Assembly (NCBI RefSeq): GCF_013004375.1
Contig: NZ_JABERI010000026.1
Span: 122,375 to 186,374 of the forward strand
Reading direction: 5' to 3'
DNA length: 64,000 bases
Source: Acinetobacter terrae
GTDB taxonomy: Bacteria; Pseudomonadota; Gammaproteobacteria; Pseudomonadales; Moraxellaceae
In this document: positions 36,657-46,138 of the stretch, piece by piece
Layout: each line of letters starts with the position of its first letter
Numbering within the stretch: the first letter of the stretch is position 1
Program-made: the position numbers and the translations under genes
Notes under the pieces: model-generated
What the model saw: only the letters and a program-made list of their open reading frames with translations
Database searches by the model: none
Told to the model about the DNA's origin: nothing

Positions 36657-37759
36657 GAGGGTGCTCCTGCCTGAATTTTCACGGCACGGTTTTCACGGTC
36701 AATCGGCTGGATTTTTTGTTTTTCACGCAATAAATGCACACCGCCAATCACCACATAATCTTGCGGATTCAAGCCGGACAATACCGGTACGCTGTCACGA
36801 CCATAAGCACCTAAGGTCACAAAGACTTTCTGAATGGTCTGATCCGGTTTCACCACCCAAACATAGGCATGTTGATCATTGGCAGAGACACTGGATAAAG
36901 GCACGCTTAATACATTGTTTTGGGTGTTGTTAAAAAATACCCGCGCACTTTGCCCCAGTTGAATCGCAGCATTGCCTTCACGTAATGCAACCTTCACGCT
37001 AAAAGTACGGGACTGATCGGCTGCGGGTGAAATTTCACGAACATAGGCTGCAAATTTATCTTCTGGTTTAGACCACAAGGTTACCCATGCGGTTTGACCG
37101 ACTTTAATCTCGGAAATCGCTTGTTCAGGAACCCCAATCACCACTTCACGATCACCGGCAATCGCCATTTGATAGGCTGCTTGTCCTGCAGCAACCACCT
37201 GCCCCACTTCAATATTACGCGCAGTAATCACGCCATTTTTATTCGCCACCAACTGGTTATAACCGGTTTGGTTACGGCTGACGTCATAATTGGATTGCGC
37301 CTGTTTTAAGTTCGAGAGCGCTGCTTTATATTGGTTTTCAACCGCATCATATTGCGAGCGGCTGACCGCATTCATGGGGAGTAACTGCTTAAAGCGTTTC
37401 AGTTCATCTTCGGCATTTTTTGCTGCAGATTGCGCACTTTCCAGTTGAGCATTGGCCGCATTCAGTTGTAGCTGTGCATCTTTCACATCCAGTTTGGCCA
37501 GCACTTGACCGACTTTGACCTGATCACCGACATCGACATAACGTTCGATAATTTGCCCCCCAACCCGGAATGCCAAAGCCGTCTGCTGACGTGCCTGTAC
37601 ATCACCGGCATAACTTTTCTGCTCGTTATGGGTGCTATTCGGTTGAGTCACCATGACAAAGGGGACTTGTTCTGTTTCGGTTGCATCCGTGCTGCATCCC
37701 CATAAGGTCACACTGCAAACGATGATCATGCTGACAACTGCGGTCTTAATTATGCTCAT
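36653..37759 (-). CDS. RND efflux periplasmic adaptor (membrane fusion protein)
   Basis: This 368-residue lipoprotein has the signal MSIIKTAVVSMIIVCSVTLWGC with a lipobox ending at Cys22. A biotinyl-lipoyl half (VDVGDQVKVGQVLAKLD, about 80-96) and a coiled-coil hairpin (about 100-165) follow. Then come the second lipoyl half (GVITARNIEVGQVVAAG), a beta-barrel domain (EAWVTLWSKPEDKF-like) and the membrane-proximal domain (PLSSVSANDQHAYVWVV). It bridges the permease to the outer-membrane channel. The gene is translationally coupled to the permease and divergent from a TetR gene 146 bases away. Confidence 0.93.
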   Translation of the reverse strand: MSIIKTAVVSMIIVCSVTLWGCSTDATETEQVPFVMVTQPNSTHNEQKSYAGDVQARQQTALAFRVGGQIIERYVDVGDQVKVGQVLAKLDVKDAQLQLNAANAQLESAQSAAKNAEDELKRFKQLLPMNAVSRSQYDAVENQYKAALSNLKQAQSNYDVSRNQTGYNQLVANKNGVITARNIEVGQVVAAGQAAYQMAIAGDREVVIGVPEQAISEIKVGQTAWVTLWSKPEDKFAAYVREISPAADQSRTFSVKVALREGNAAIQLGQSARVFFNNTQNNVLSVPLSSVSANDQHAYVWVVKPDQTIQKVFVTLGAYGRDSVPVLSGLNPQDYVVIGGVHLLREKQKIQPIDRENRAVKIQAGAPS

Positions 37760-37905
37760 GAAATTCGCTCTTATTTAAAAATGTTTTTTAGGGCAAAATA
37801 ACGAGTATCTTAAATTGTCTATTTTTTAATTAATATACTCACTGGTACATTAATTAGAACTCATCGGTCAAAGCAATGACCTTTTTGATTTTTTTGGAAA
37901 AAATT

Positions 37906-38529
37906 GTGCAAATAAATGTCGGTCGCCCGAAGGACTTGGAAAAACGTCAGCAAATTTTAAATGCGGCAAGAAATCTATTTTTAAAATGTGGTTATCATGG
38001 TTCCAGCATGAATCAGATTGCGCAAGAAGCAGGCGTGACCAAACTGACGGTCTATAATCACTTTCAGGATAAAGCCAATTTATTTGTCTGTGCCATTGCG
38101 GTGACCTGCGAGGAACTGATCAGCGCGCGTCCATTGAATTTGCAGCCCGACAGTGATTTTCATCATGCATTCGTGCATGCCTGCGAGCTGGCGCTCAATA
38201 TCACCAACTTGCCTGAAGCCATTAAACTGGAACGGTTATTGGTGGAACTGGCGGCTGCACAAAATCCATTGGCACAAAAGTTTTATGAGGCTTCGCACCT
38301 GCGCATGAATGCTGTGTGGGAAAACTTCTTTCAACAAGCGATTGATCTGGGTTTTATTCAAGCTGAAGAATTAAGAACGCTGACGATGCTGATCGTGTCT
38401 TTGCTGTTTGGCATGCGCCATCATGAAGTCCTGCTCGGCGTTCGGGATGTTCCTACTGCTGAAGAAAAACAGCAAATTATCTTGAGTAGCATCGAATTGT
38501 TTATGCTGAAATATCAAAAAACTACTTAA
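37906..38529 (+). CDS. TetR/AcrR-family regulator of the adjacent efflux operon
   Basis: This 207-residue repressor has an N-terminal helix-turn-helix (RQQILNAARNLFLKCGYHGS, then MNQIAQEAGVTKLTVYNHF) and a ligand-binding C-terminal domain. I choose GTG 37906 because GGAAAAA lies seven bases upstream and homologues begin close to QINVGRPKD; an ATG at 37876 is possible. It faces away from the adaptor-permease operon, so it most likely represses that operon from an operator in the 37760-37905 gap. AT-rich dyads there are not clear enough to call. Confidence 0.9.
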   Translation: MQINVGRPKDLEKRQQILNAARNLFLKCGYHGSSMNQIAQEAGVTKLTVYNHFQDKANLFVCAIAVTCEELISARPLNLQPDSDFHHAFVHACELALNITNLPEAIKLERLLVELAAAQNPLAQKFYEASHLRMNAVWENFFQQAIDLGFIQAEELRTLTMLIVSLLFGMRHHEVLLGVRDVPTAEEKQQIILSSIELFMLKYQKTT

Positions 38530-38690
38530 AACGATCATTTAAAAAATCGCCCTTCATTTTCCGAAAAGCTCAACTGGCAGATCAATTGCTATTTTTAGCA
38601 GCAACAGATTACATACTTTTGTCTGCCCCCTACTTGGAATGTCATCGAATCGGGGTATATTCAAAAGAGAAGCCTAGGAGAATGAAAAAA

Positions 38691-41375
38691 ATGATTCAAC
38701 AAATTGATGCTCCACTGCGTGAGGACGTACGCTTACTTGGGAACTTACTGGGAGAGACCCTCAAGGAACATGCAGGACAAGATTTGTTTAATCAGGTCGA
38801 ACAAATTCGTGCCCTGTCTAAAGGTGCACGTGATGGTCAGGTTGAAGCAGAAAAACAACTCGAACAACTTTTTTTAAGTCTGGAAGATGAGGAAATTCTC
38901 CCCCTGACACGTGCATTTACCCATTTTCTGAATTTTGCCAATATTGCCGAACAATACAATGTGGTTCGTAGCCGTCGTAAGAGTGAATTTGATGAAAATG
39001 CCCCTTCACCGAATCCGCTCGATCATCTGTTCCAAAAATTTAAAGAGCATGAAATTTCATCAGACACCTTATTCAAGCAAATCTGTGAACTGAAAATTGA
39101 ATTGGTGCTCACGGCACATCCGACAGAAGTCAGCCGGCGTACCCTGATTCAAAAATATGACGATATTAATGATTGCCTATTTAAGGCAGATCAACAAAAA
39201 CTGACGCCACGTGAACGTAAAGCGGTACTCGAAGAACTCAAACAATTGATTTGTTCAGCCTGGCAAACCGATGAAATTCGTCAGCACCGCCCAACCCCGG
39301 TCGATGAAGCGAAATGGGGCTTTACCACCATTGAACAAACCCTATGGAATGCAGTACCGAAGTTCGTTCGTGAACTGGATGAAATGGTGGAAGAGCACTG
39401 CGGTCAGCGTTTACCTTTAAGTATTGCACCAGTTCGTTTTGCTTCATGGATGGGCGGTGACCGCGACGGTAACCCGAATGTTACGCATAACATTACCCAA
39501 GAAGTGCTTTGGCTCTCACGCTGGAAAGCGGCTGATTTGTACCTGCGTGATATTGAAGACTTGCGTTGGGAATTGTCGATTCAGAACGCAAGTAATGAAT
39601 TGATGCAGGCGCTGGGACATTCACATCCCGAACCATACCGTGAATATCTGCGTGATACTCGTGAGCGTCTAAAAGCAACCCGTCACTGGCTGGCTCAAAA
39701 ATTACAAGGACAAGAGGCCGACGACAGTCTGGTGATTAAAAGCAAAGATGAATTATTACAGCCGTTGTTACTTTGCTACCGTTCACTGATTGCCTGCAAC
39801 TTGCCTGAAATTGCCAATGGCAAACTGCTCGACTTTATTCATCGCGTGAACTGTTTTGGCATTGAATTGCTAAAACTGGATATTCGTCAGGAATCAGGTC
39901 GTCATCGCCAAGCCATTTCAGCCATTACTGAATATTTAGGTTTGGGCAATTTTGAAACCTGGACCGAACAAGCACGTCAAAACTTCCTGTTGCAAGAATT
40001 ACAAAGCAAACGTCCATTGCTGCCGAAGCATTTAAATGAGCCTAAACAAAGCCTGATTGAACATCCCGATGTACAAGAAGTGTTTGCCACTATGCGCACC
40101 TTGGCAGAACAGCCTGAAGAAAGCTTGGGTGCTTATATTATCTCGATGGCTGAATATCCAAGCGATGTATTGGCGGTGTTATTACTACAAAAAGAAGCCG
40201 GTATTAAACATCCTTTACGTGTGGTTCCATTATTTGAAACGCTGAAAGATCTGGATGGCGCAGCCGACACCATGAATACCCTGTTCAATATGCATTGGTA
40301 CAAACAGCATATTCAGGGCAAACATGAAGTGATGATCGGCTATTCGGATTCTGCCAAAGATGCCGGCTTTATGTCTGCCAACTGGGCGCAATACCGGGCG
40401 CAAGAAGAACTCACGGCAGTTGCGCAAAAGCATGCTGTGCAACTTACCCTGTTCCATGGTCGTGGTGGTTCGATCAGCCGTGGTGGTGCACCCACTCAGC
40501 AAGCTTTATTTTCACAACCACCGGGTTCTATTTCAGGTGCAATTCGTGTCACTGAACAAGGTGAAATGATTCGCTTTAAGTTTGGTCTGGAAGGTATCGC
40601 ACTTCAAAATTTAGAGATTTATACCGCAGCTACTTTGGAAGCAACCTTGTTGCCACCGCCAGTGCCTAAAGATGAATGGCGTCAGTTGATGCATACCATG
40701 ACCGATTTATCGGTACAGGTCTATCGTGAAACGGTGCGCGAGAATCCGCATTTTGTAAAATACTTACGTACTGTCACTCCAGAACTTGAATTGCAGATGT
40801 TGCCACTCGGTTCACGCCCAGCGAAACGTAAAGTCAGCGGGGGCATTGAATCCTTACGTGCCATTCCGTGGGTGTTTGCATGGACCCAAATTCGCTTGAT
40901 GCTTCCGGCTTGGCTTGGTACAGGTGCTGCGATTAATCAAGTGATTGATCAAGGTCAAAAAGCCTTGCTCGATGAAATGTTGCAGCAATGGCCTTATTTC
41001 CAGACCCTGATTGATATGCTGGAAATGGTGTTGTCTAAAGCAGACAGTCATGTGGCTTTATATTATGAATCGCATTTAACCGATGATGAAGATTTAAAAA
41101 TCTTGGGTGAACAACTGCGCCAACGCTTAAAAGATGCGGTACAAACGCTACTGGCTTTAAAAGGTGAATCGCAACTGCTCAGCAGTAACGAGGTACTGGA
41201 TCAGTCCATGAAAGTGCGTAAACCGTATTTACTGCCACTGCATTTATTACAGGCCGAGCTGATGAAACGTCGTCGTCGCTATTTAGCGGAATGTCAGGCC
41301 GAACATACCCCAGTCGATCACGCCTTGATGGTCAGTATTGCCGGAATTGCCGCAGGTTTACGTAATACTGGTTAA
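38691..41375 (+). CDS. ppc: Phosphoenolpyruvate carboxylase
   Basis: This 894-residue anaplerotic enzyme makes oxaloacetate from PEP and bicarbonate. The start at 38691 (MIQQIDAPLREDVRLLG) has AGGAG ten bases upstream; the long extension from 38586 is unlike any homologue. Signatures are LTAHPTEVSRRTLI (catalytic His about 138), EIRQHRPTPVDEAKWG, GYSDSAKDAGFMSANW, FHGRGGSISRGGAPTQQ (about 585) and the C-terminal MLVSIAGIAAGLRNTG-type end. No partner genes are adjacent, and a terminator follows. Confidence 0.97.
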   Translation: MIQQIDAPLREDVRLLGNLLGETLKEHAGQDLFNQVEQIRALSKGARDGQVEAEKQLEQLFLSLEDEEILPLTRAFTHFLNFANIAEQYNVVRSRRKSEFDENAPSPNPLDHLFQKFKEHEISSDTLFKQICELKIELVLTAHPTEVSRRTLIQKYDDINDCLFKADQQKLTPRERKAVLEELKQLICSAWQTDEIRQHRPTPVDEAKWGFTTIEQTLWNAVPKFVRELDEMVEEHCGQRLPLSIAPVRFASWMGGDRDGNPNVTHNITQEVLWLSRWKAADLYLRDIEDLRWELSIQNASNELMQALGHSHPEPYREYLRDTRERLKATRHWLAQKLQGQEADDSLVIKSKDELLQPLLLCYRSLIACNLPEIANGKLLDFIHRVNCFGIELLKLDIRQESGRHRQAISAITEYLGLGNFETWTEQARQNFLLQELQSKRPLLPKHLNEPKQSLIEHPDVQEVFATMRTLAEQPEESLGAYIISMAEYPSDVLAVLLLQKEAGIKHPLRVVPLFETLKDLDGAADTMNTLFNMHWYKQHIQGKHEVMIGYSDSAKDAGFMSANWAQYRAQEELTAVAQKHAVQLTLFHGRGGSISRGGAPTQQALFSQPPGSISGAIRVTEQGEMIRFKFGLEGIALQNLEIYTAATLEATLLPPPVPKDEWRQLMHTMTDLSVQVYRETVRENPHFVKYLRTVTPELELQMLPLGSRPAKRKVSGGIESLRAIPWVFAWTQIRLMLPAWLGTGAAINQVIDQGQKALLDEMLQQWPYFQTLIDMLEMVLSKADSHVALYYESHLTDDEDLKILGEQLRQRLKDAVQTLLALKGESQLLSSNEVLDQSMKVRKPYLLPLHLLQAELMKRRRRYLAECQAEHTPVDHALMVSIAGIAAGLRNTG

Positions 41376-41393
41376 GCATTTCATCTGCACCGC

Positions 41394-41422
41394 AAAGCAC
41401 ATCTTCAGGATGTGCTTTTTTA
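41394..41422 (+). terminator. Terminator after ppc
   Basis: The stem AAAGCACATC / GATGTGCTTT with loop TTCAG and a T run lies 19 bases after the ppc stop. The remaining 255 bases to 41676 hold only a likely promoter for the permease gene. Confidence 0.9.
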
Positions 41423-41676
41423 TTGCTCACCTATTAGCAGAAAATATCATATTGTTTATAAGTAAAATAAGTATCAGTTATGAATAATGGGCTGGCTCAA
41501 TTACTCTATTAATGCGCTGATTTAACGCTAATTTTACAATAATAAAACTTTTACCATCCGGTAAAAAAACAAGAAAAGTCAGTACATTAATTTGAACAAA
41601 AATATTGTTAAAGAGATTAAATCTTCTAAAAAACAAGAGTATGATGTGCACAATTTATCTTTTGAGCGCTCATTTT

Positions 41677-42978
41677 ATGTCCAGCTGGTTTCCCAAATGG
41701 CGTCCTTATTCAGGTCAAATCGATGCACGTCCAGTCGGTACCAATGAGTATCTCCCTCCTGCTCAAAGTGTGGTCTTAGGTGTACAACATGCTTTTGCCA
41801 TGTTTGGGGCAACGGTTCTTGCACCTTTTTTAATGGGTTTTGATCCGAATCTGGCCATTTTAATGTCGGGTATTTGTACCATTCTGTTTTTTCTAATCAC
41901 AGGTGGTCGCGTACCGAGTTATTTAGGTTCAAGTTTTGCTTTTATTGGGGTGGTGATTGCCGCTACCGGTTATGCCGCGTCTGGTACAGGTGCACCAAAT
42001 GCCAATTTAGCCGTAGCTGCTGGCGGCATCATGGCCTGTGGTGTGCTGTATGCCATTTTTGGCTTTATTGTCATGGCGACCGGCACCAATTGGATTGAAA
42101 AACTGATGCCTCCAGTCGTCACCGGTGCTGTGGTGATGATTATCGGTTTAAATCTTGCACCCGTTACGGTGAAAGGTGTGGCAGGCAATGACTTTAACAT
42201 GTGGATGTCACTGGTGACCGTGCTGTGTATGGGCTCGATTGCCGTATTCACCAAAGGTTTATTGCAACGTCTCTTGTTATTGGTGGGTTTATTACTGGCT
42301 TACCTGACGTATTACATTGTTTCCAATGTGATGGGTTACGGCACAGCAATTAACTTTACCCCGATTCAACAGGCAGACTGGTTTGGTGTCCCAACTTTCC
42401 ATTCGCCTGTATTTGATATCAATGCCATGCTCATCATTGCCCCGATTGCTTTGATTCTGGTGGCAGAAAACCTGGGTCATATTAAAGCTGTGGGCGCAAT
42501 GACCGGTGAAAACCTCGACCCGCATATTGGTAAAGCCTTTATTGCAGATGGTATTGCCACCACATTATCTGGTGGTGTCGGAGGGCCGGGGATGACCACA
42601 TATGGCGAAAACATTGGCGTGATGGCAGTGACCCGTGTCTATTCCACCATCATCTTTGTATTTGCCGGTGTATTTGCCGTGTTCTTAGGTTTATCTCCTA
42701 AGTTTGGTGCAATTATTCACACCATTCCGACTGCAATTTTAACTGGTGCGTCTATTGTTGTATTCGGTTTGATCACCATTGCCGGTGCGAAAATCTGGAT
42801 TGAAAACAAAGTTGATTTCTCTAAAAACAAAAACCTGATGGTGGCTGCGGTGACCATTATTTTAGGAACGGGTGACTTTGCGCTGCAATTCGGTAACTTT
42901 AACCTCGGTGGTATTGGTACCGCTACATTTGCAGCACTGATTCTCAACTGGTTCTTTAGCTTAGGCGATAAATCATAA
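41677..42978 (+). CDS. Uracil/xanthine-type NCS2 permease (UraA-like)
   Basis: This nucleobase:cation symporter-2 family member has 433 residues from MSSWFPKWRPYSGQIDARPV, the start seen in Acinetobacter relatives; the longer TTG-initiated frame from 41605 is unlikely. It has about fourteen membrane segments. Family motifs are EYLPPAQSVVLGVQHAFAMF, SYLGSSFAFIGVV (TM3), VAENLGHIKAVGAMTGENLD (conserved Glu) and GVGGPGMTTYGENIGVMAVT. It probably imports uracil. A LysR gene follows after a terminator, transcribed the same way. Confidence 0.92.
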   Translation: MSSWFPKWRPYSGQIDARPVGTNEYLPPAQSVVLGVQHAFAMFGATVLAPFLMGFDPNLAILMSGICTILFFLITGGRVPSYLGSSFAFIGVVIAATGYAASGTGAPNANLAVAAGGIMACGVLYAIFGFIVMATGTNWIEKLMPPVVTGAVVMIIGLNLAPVTVKGVAGNDFNMWMSLVTVLCMGSIAVFTKGLLQRLLLLVGLLLAYLTYYIVSNVMGYGTAINFTPIQQADWFGVPTFHSPVFDINAMLIIAPIALILVAENLGHIKAVGAMTGENLDPHIGKAFIADGIATTLSGGVGGPGMTTYGENIGVMAVTRVYSTIIFVFAGVFAVFLGLSPKFGAIIHTIPTAILTGASIVVFGLITIAGAKIWIENKVDFSKNKNLMVAAVTIILGTGDFALQFGNFNLGGIGTATFAALILNWFFSLGDKS

Positions 42979-42997
42979 ATATAAATACACATTTTTA

Positions 42998-43021
42998 GGC
43001 AGCCGCAAGGCTGCTTTTTTT
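42998..43021 (+). terminator. Terminator after the NCS2 permease gene
   Basis: The stem GCAGCC / GGCTGC with a GCAA loop and seven T bases lies 20 bases after the stop. Confidence 0.9.
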
Positions 43022-43070
43022 ATGTCAGATATTTAAAAAATTTTAGTATGATGAGGTGAATTACACTTAG

Positions 43071-43985
43071 ATGACACCCTCTATGCGACTGGACTTTTTT
43101 GATCTACAGCTGTTCTTAAATATTGTGGACACAGGCAGTTTAACCAAAGGTGCAGAACGCTCTTCTATTTCCCTGCAAGCCGCCAGTGAACGGATTAAAA
43201 AAATAGAACAACAGTTTGCAGTACCTCTATTTACCCGGCATGCTGTTGGGGTCAAACTGACCATCGCGGGGCAAGCTTTTGCAGAGCAGGCACAGTTGCT
43301 CATCCAGCAAAGCAGGCAATTGCAGCAGGTCATGGCACCTTTTTCCGAAGGCTTAAATTCGCAAATGACGCTCTGGTGTAACTCGTCGGCACAAAGTGAA
43401 TATCTCCCCCTACTCCTTCCGCAATATCTGGTCGAAAACCCCAATATACAGATTGATTTAAAAGAAGCTGAAACGAACGATATTATTCAGGCACTGGAAA
43501 AAGGCACGGCACAATTGGGCTTAATTTCGAGCTTTTTTAATTCTGATCATTTACAAACGCTGGAATTTTCCGATGATCCTTTAGTGCTGATTTGCCCGAT
43601 GAATCACGAACTAAAAGACAAATCCGAACTAAAATTAGTGGATATCCTGAATTATCCCTTTGTCGGTTTAATGCAATATCATTCCCTGCAACAATCCATT
43701 GAAACGCAGGCAAAATTACTCGGCTGTGCAATTCAATACCGTTTACGCTTACCCAATTTTGCAGCGATTGCACAAGTGGTTGCCAATGGGGTCGGTATTG
43801 CGATTATGCCGAAACGCGCTGCCATTCGTTTAAAGACAGTTTATGCATTTCATCACATTGAATTAACAGGAGACTGGGCGAACCGTAAACTGTTATTGGC
43901 CGCTAAAAACTTTGATCAATTACCCGTATCCTATCAACATTTCAGTCAGTTTTTACTTTCAAAAACGTCCAAATTATTAATTTAA
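43071..43985 (+). CDS. LysR-family transcriptional regulator
   Basis: This 304-residue LTTR has the N-terminal helix-turn-helix in LQLFLNIVDTGSLTKGAERS and SLQAASERIKKIEQQFAVPL, followed by FTRHAVGVKLTIAGQAF. The effector domain spans about 95-290 (PLVLICPMNHELKDKSEL, GVGIAIMPKRAAIRL). The start may be 43071 or MRLDFFDLQLF at 43083, nearer the usual LTTR beginning. A TauE/SafE permease gene converges from the right with a 35-base gap. In several bacteria such permeases sit beside LTTRs, so it may control that gene, but the orientation is convergent. Confidence 0.91.
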   Translation: MTPSMRLDFFDLQLFLNIVDTGSLTKGAERSSISLQAASERIKKIEQQFAVPLFTRHAVGVKLTIAGQAFAEQAQLLIQQSRQLQQVMAPFSEGLNSQMTLWCNSSAQSEYLPLLLPQYLVENPNIQIDLKEAETNDIIQALEKGTAQLGLISSFFNSDHLQTLEFSDDPLVLICPMNHELKDKSELKLVDILNYPFVGLMQYHSLQQSIETQAKLLGCAIQYRLRLPNFAAIAQVVANGVGIAIMPKRAAIRLKTVYAFHHIELTGDWANRKLLLAAKNFDQLPVSYQHFSQFLLSKTSKLLI

Positions 43986-44020
43986 TGTAAGTTATTACTT
44001 ATCGCTGTTTAAGCACGAAT

Positions 44021-44767
44021 TTAGATGATTCCAAACTGATGCAACAGCATATAGCCACCAAAAACCACCAAGCTACAAAAGAACACTTTACGGAATTTTT
44101 GTTCTGGAATGCGATAGCGAATTTTTGTGCCCAACCACATACCAACCAATGCCGGTAGCAACGCAATCAACGACATTTTATAGTCGATGGGAATATCCTC
44201 GACTGGATTCTGATGCAAAAAAACTGCAAGGCAAATGGTCGAAGTAGTAAAAGCCAAACCTAATGATTGCACCAGATCATCACGTTTTAAATGTAGCGAT
44301 TGCAAGTAAGGGACCACCGGGATCACCACCACACCGGTTGCCACCGTCAGCGCACCACCTAGATAGCCAATGATCGGAGATAGCCATTTTTCATGCGGTG
44401 CAAGGTTCGGCATATTTTTAGAAAATAGACCGTACAACCCATACAATGCCAGCATTCCACCGAGCAAAGCTTCACTTTGAAATTCACCATGTCCGAGTGT
44501 AGGGAAAATGCTCCAGATCGAACCGACAATAATACCGAGCAATAAGGGCCAAAAGCGGCGAACCAATTTGAGTACATGACCTTCTGCAAACAGTTGCCAA
44601 AAGTTGGTGACCATCGAGGGAACAATAAGCAAAGTTGCAGCTTGAAATGGGCTGATAAAAATCGTCAACAAGCCCATGGAAACAGCGGGTAAACCTAGGC
44701 CAATAGTGCCTTTAATCATGCCGGCAATAGCAAATACTGCAATGACAAACCCAACCATGCTCAGCAC
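44021..44767 (-). CDS. TauE/SafE-family sulfite exporter/permease
   Basis: This 248-residue membrane protein has about eight hydrophobic segments. Family features are FAIAGMIKGTIGLGLPAVSM, with the conserved Gly-rich first repeat, and GYLGGALTVATGVVVIPVVP in the second half, an internal duplication typical of TauE/SafE (DUF81). Members export sulfite, sulfoacetate or other small anions; the substrate here is unknown. It is transcribed towards the LysR gene. Confidence 0.9.
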   Translation of the reverse strand: MLSMVGFVIAVFAIAGMIKGTIGLGLPAVSMGLLTIFISPFQAATLLIVPSMVTNFWQLFAEGHVLKLVRRFWPLLLGIIVGSIWSIFPTLGHGEFQSEALLGGMLALYGLYGLFSKNMPNLAPHEKWLSPIIGYLGGALTVATGVVVIPVVPYLQSLHLKRDDLVQSLGLAFTTSTICLAVFLHQNPVEDIPIDYKMSLIALLPALVGMWLGTKIRYRIPEQKFRKVFFCSLVVFGGYMLLHQFGII

Positions 44768-45259
44768 TCTCCAAATCGTAGCGCTATGCTAAATGAATCG
44801 GGAAAGTTGAAAAATCATTGTTTTTTGGAGTTAGCCTCAAGGAAAAATTGAGGCTTTTTGATACTTGAATGTTAAAAACATGGACTATAAATATGACAAA
44901 ATGTTAAGTTTTGATTGTTAATTGATCAATTAATTGCATGTTTACATAAAAATTACATCAATTAATAACATATTGTTAAGCTTATCTTAACTGTATGATT
45001 TATGAGCTATCTTGTGTTTGTTTTCTGGCCTGCTCGTAGCAATTTTAGCGCTTTTTTCGCCCCATATTTTCTTTTTTGAAGAGCAAAACGGGTGGATTTT
45101 CGAACAAAATCACTTTAAAGTACGCACTCCTGATGAGTAGACGCTATGTAATAACATATCGTTTAAATAACTTTAAGGAAAAAATATTGGTATTTCAGTT
45201 CTGAAAAATGCTGTCTATTTTTTTCTAAAAGCAATTGAAGATAAGGTAGAGATTTAAGA
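44768..45259. promoter_or_regulatory. Long AT-rich intergenic region with an orphan terminator-like hairpin
   Basis: This is 492 bases between the divergent TauE gene and the amidase-like gene. At 44833-44860 a stem AGCCTCAA / TTGAGGCT is followed by five T bases on the plus strand, yet no gene ends there. It may terminate a small RNA starting in 44770-44830 or be an attenuator. The rest, strongly AT-rich around 44870-45000, presumably contains both promoters and a long leader for the 45260 gene. Confidence 0.45.
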
Positions 45260-45751
45260 ATGATTTATGATGCACATCATAGCAATATGATTAATGCTGC
45301 AAACCAGAACACTGCAGTGATCTCCCAGAAATATCAAGATAATCAAGCAGGTTTAAGAGCCAAGAATCCACAGAAGAATAAAGGTATCCCTTATCTTGAT
45401 GTGCGTAAATTCACGCAAAAGTTACATAGTATGTCGTCAGCTTCCAGTACTAAAAAATGTGCACGAAGTATTCGTATTGCACTACAGTCAGCAGGTGCCA
45501 GAATTGTGAACCATCCAGTGGCAGCTGCAGATTGGGGAAATACGCTTCAGACGATTGGCTATAAAAAAATCAATCCCTCTTTTAATAATCCGAAAGAAGG
45601 CGATATTTATATTATTCATAGAACCCAAAAGCATGTTTATGGTCATATTGCTGCCTATACAGGTCGCCAATGGGTTTCTGATTTCCGCCAAAACAGTCAT
45701 GCGGTTTATAAGAATGATCAGGTGAACTATACCTATTACCGACTTGTGTAA
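45260..45751 (+). CDS. CHAP/NlpC-P60-like cysteine amidase without signal peptide
   Basis: This 163-residue protein has a C-terminal papain-like domain: KKCARSIRIALQSAGARI gives a candidate nucleophile Cys67 at a helix start, KEGDIYIIHRTQKHVYGHIA gives His129, and TGRQWVSDFRQ gives Asp141. That order and spacing fit CHAP or NlpC/P60 peptidoglycan amidases. The N-terminal 50 residues are polar and Asn/Gln-rich, and no signal peptide or membrane segment is present. It could be a type VI secretion effector, a phage-derived lysin, or an intracellular enzyme. No cognate immunity gene is adjacent. The family call is by motif only. Confidence 0.7.
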   Translation: MIYDAHHSNMINAANQNTAVISQKYQDNQAGLRAKNPQKNKGIPYLDVRKFTQKLHSMSSASSTKKCARSIRIALQSAGARIVNHPVAAADWGNTLQTIGYKKINPSFNNPKEGDIYIIHRTQKHVYGHIAAYTGRQWVSDFRQNSHAVYKNDQVNYTYYRLV

Positions 45752-45774
45752 TAGATAGACAGCGCAGTTCGAAT

Positions 45775-45800
45775 AGACACCTTTTAAGGTGTCTTTTTTA
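45775..45800. terminator. Terminator after the amidase-like gene
   Basis: The stem AGACACCTT / AAGGTGTCT with a T run lies between the amidase-like gene and the convergent chorismate mutase gene. Confidence 0.88.
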
Positions 45801-45829
45801 TAGTATGTTGGGCATTAGACTCAATCAAA

Positions 45830-46138
45830 TTAGGGTCTAATCTCTTTCAACTCGCGTTGAATAAAACGCTGAATCATTTCTCTATATAAGTGTTCAACCA
45901 AATCCGGATCGGTTCCCAATTCAACCGCTTGTGCGCGCACTTTGCTAATCACCTGCTCAACACGTTCCGGTGACTGTACATCCTGCACAGTACGTTTAAA
46001 GCGTACCGATTGATCAACATAAAATTGACGCGTTGCAATCATTTCGATCAGTGCAGTATCAATGGCATCAATCTTTTCACGGACTTGTTCTAAAGACTCA
46101 CATTTTTCTTTCTTCATCTTTTCTATCATCATTTTCAC
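45830..46138 (-). CDS. AroQ-type chorismate mutase
   Basis: This single-domain all-helical chorismate mutase has about 102 residues and converts chorismate to prephenate (or, as a PchB-like enzyme, cleaves isochorismate). Typical pattern: SLEQVREKIDAIDTALIEMI, then ATRQFYVDQSVRFKRTVQDV, DVQSPERVEQVISKVRAQAV and HLYREMIQRFIQRELKEI. The start is uncertain: GTG 46138, ATG 46132 or ATG 46117 are all in frame. All overlap the end of the upstream DsbA-like gene by 20-41 bases, so the two are probably co-translated. No signal peptide is seen, so it is cytoplasmic. Confidence 0.87.
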   Translation of the reverse strand: MKMMIEKMKKEKCESLEQVREKIDAIDTALIEMIATRQFYVDQSVRFKRTVQDVQSPERVEQVISKVRAQAVELGTDPDLVEHLYREMIQRFIQRELKEIRP

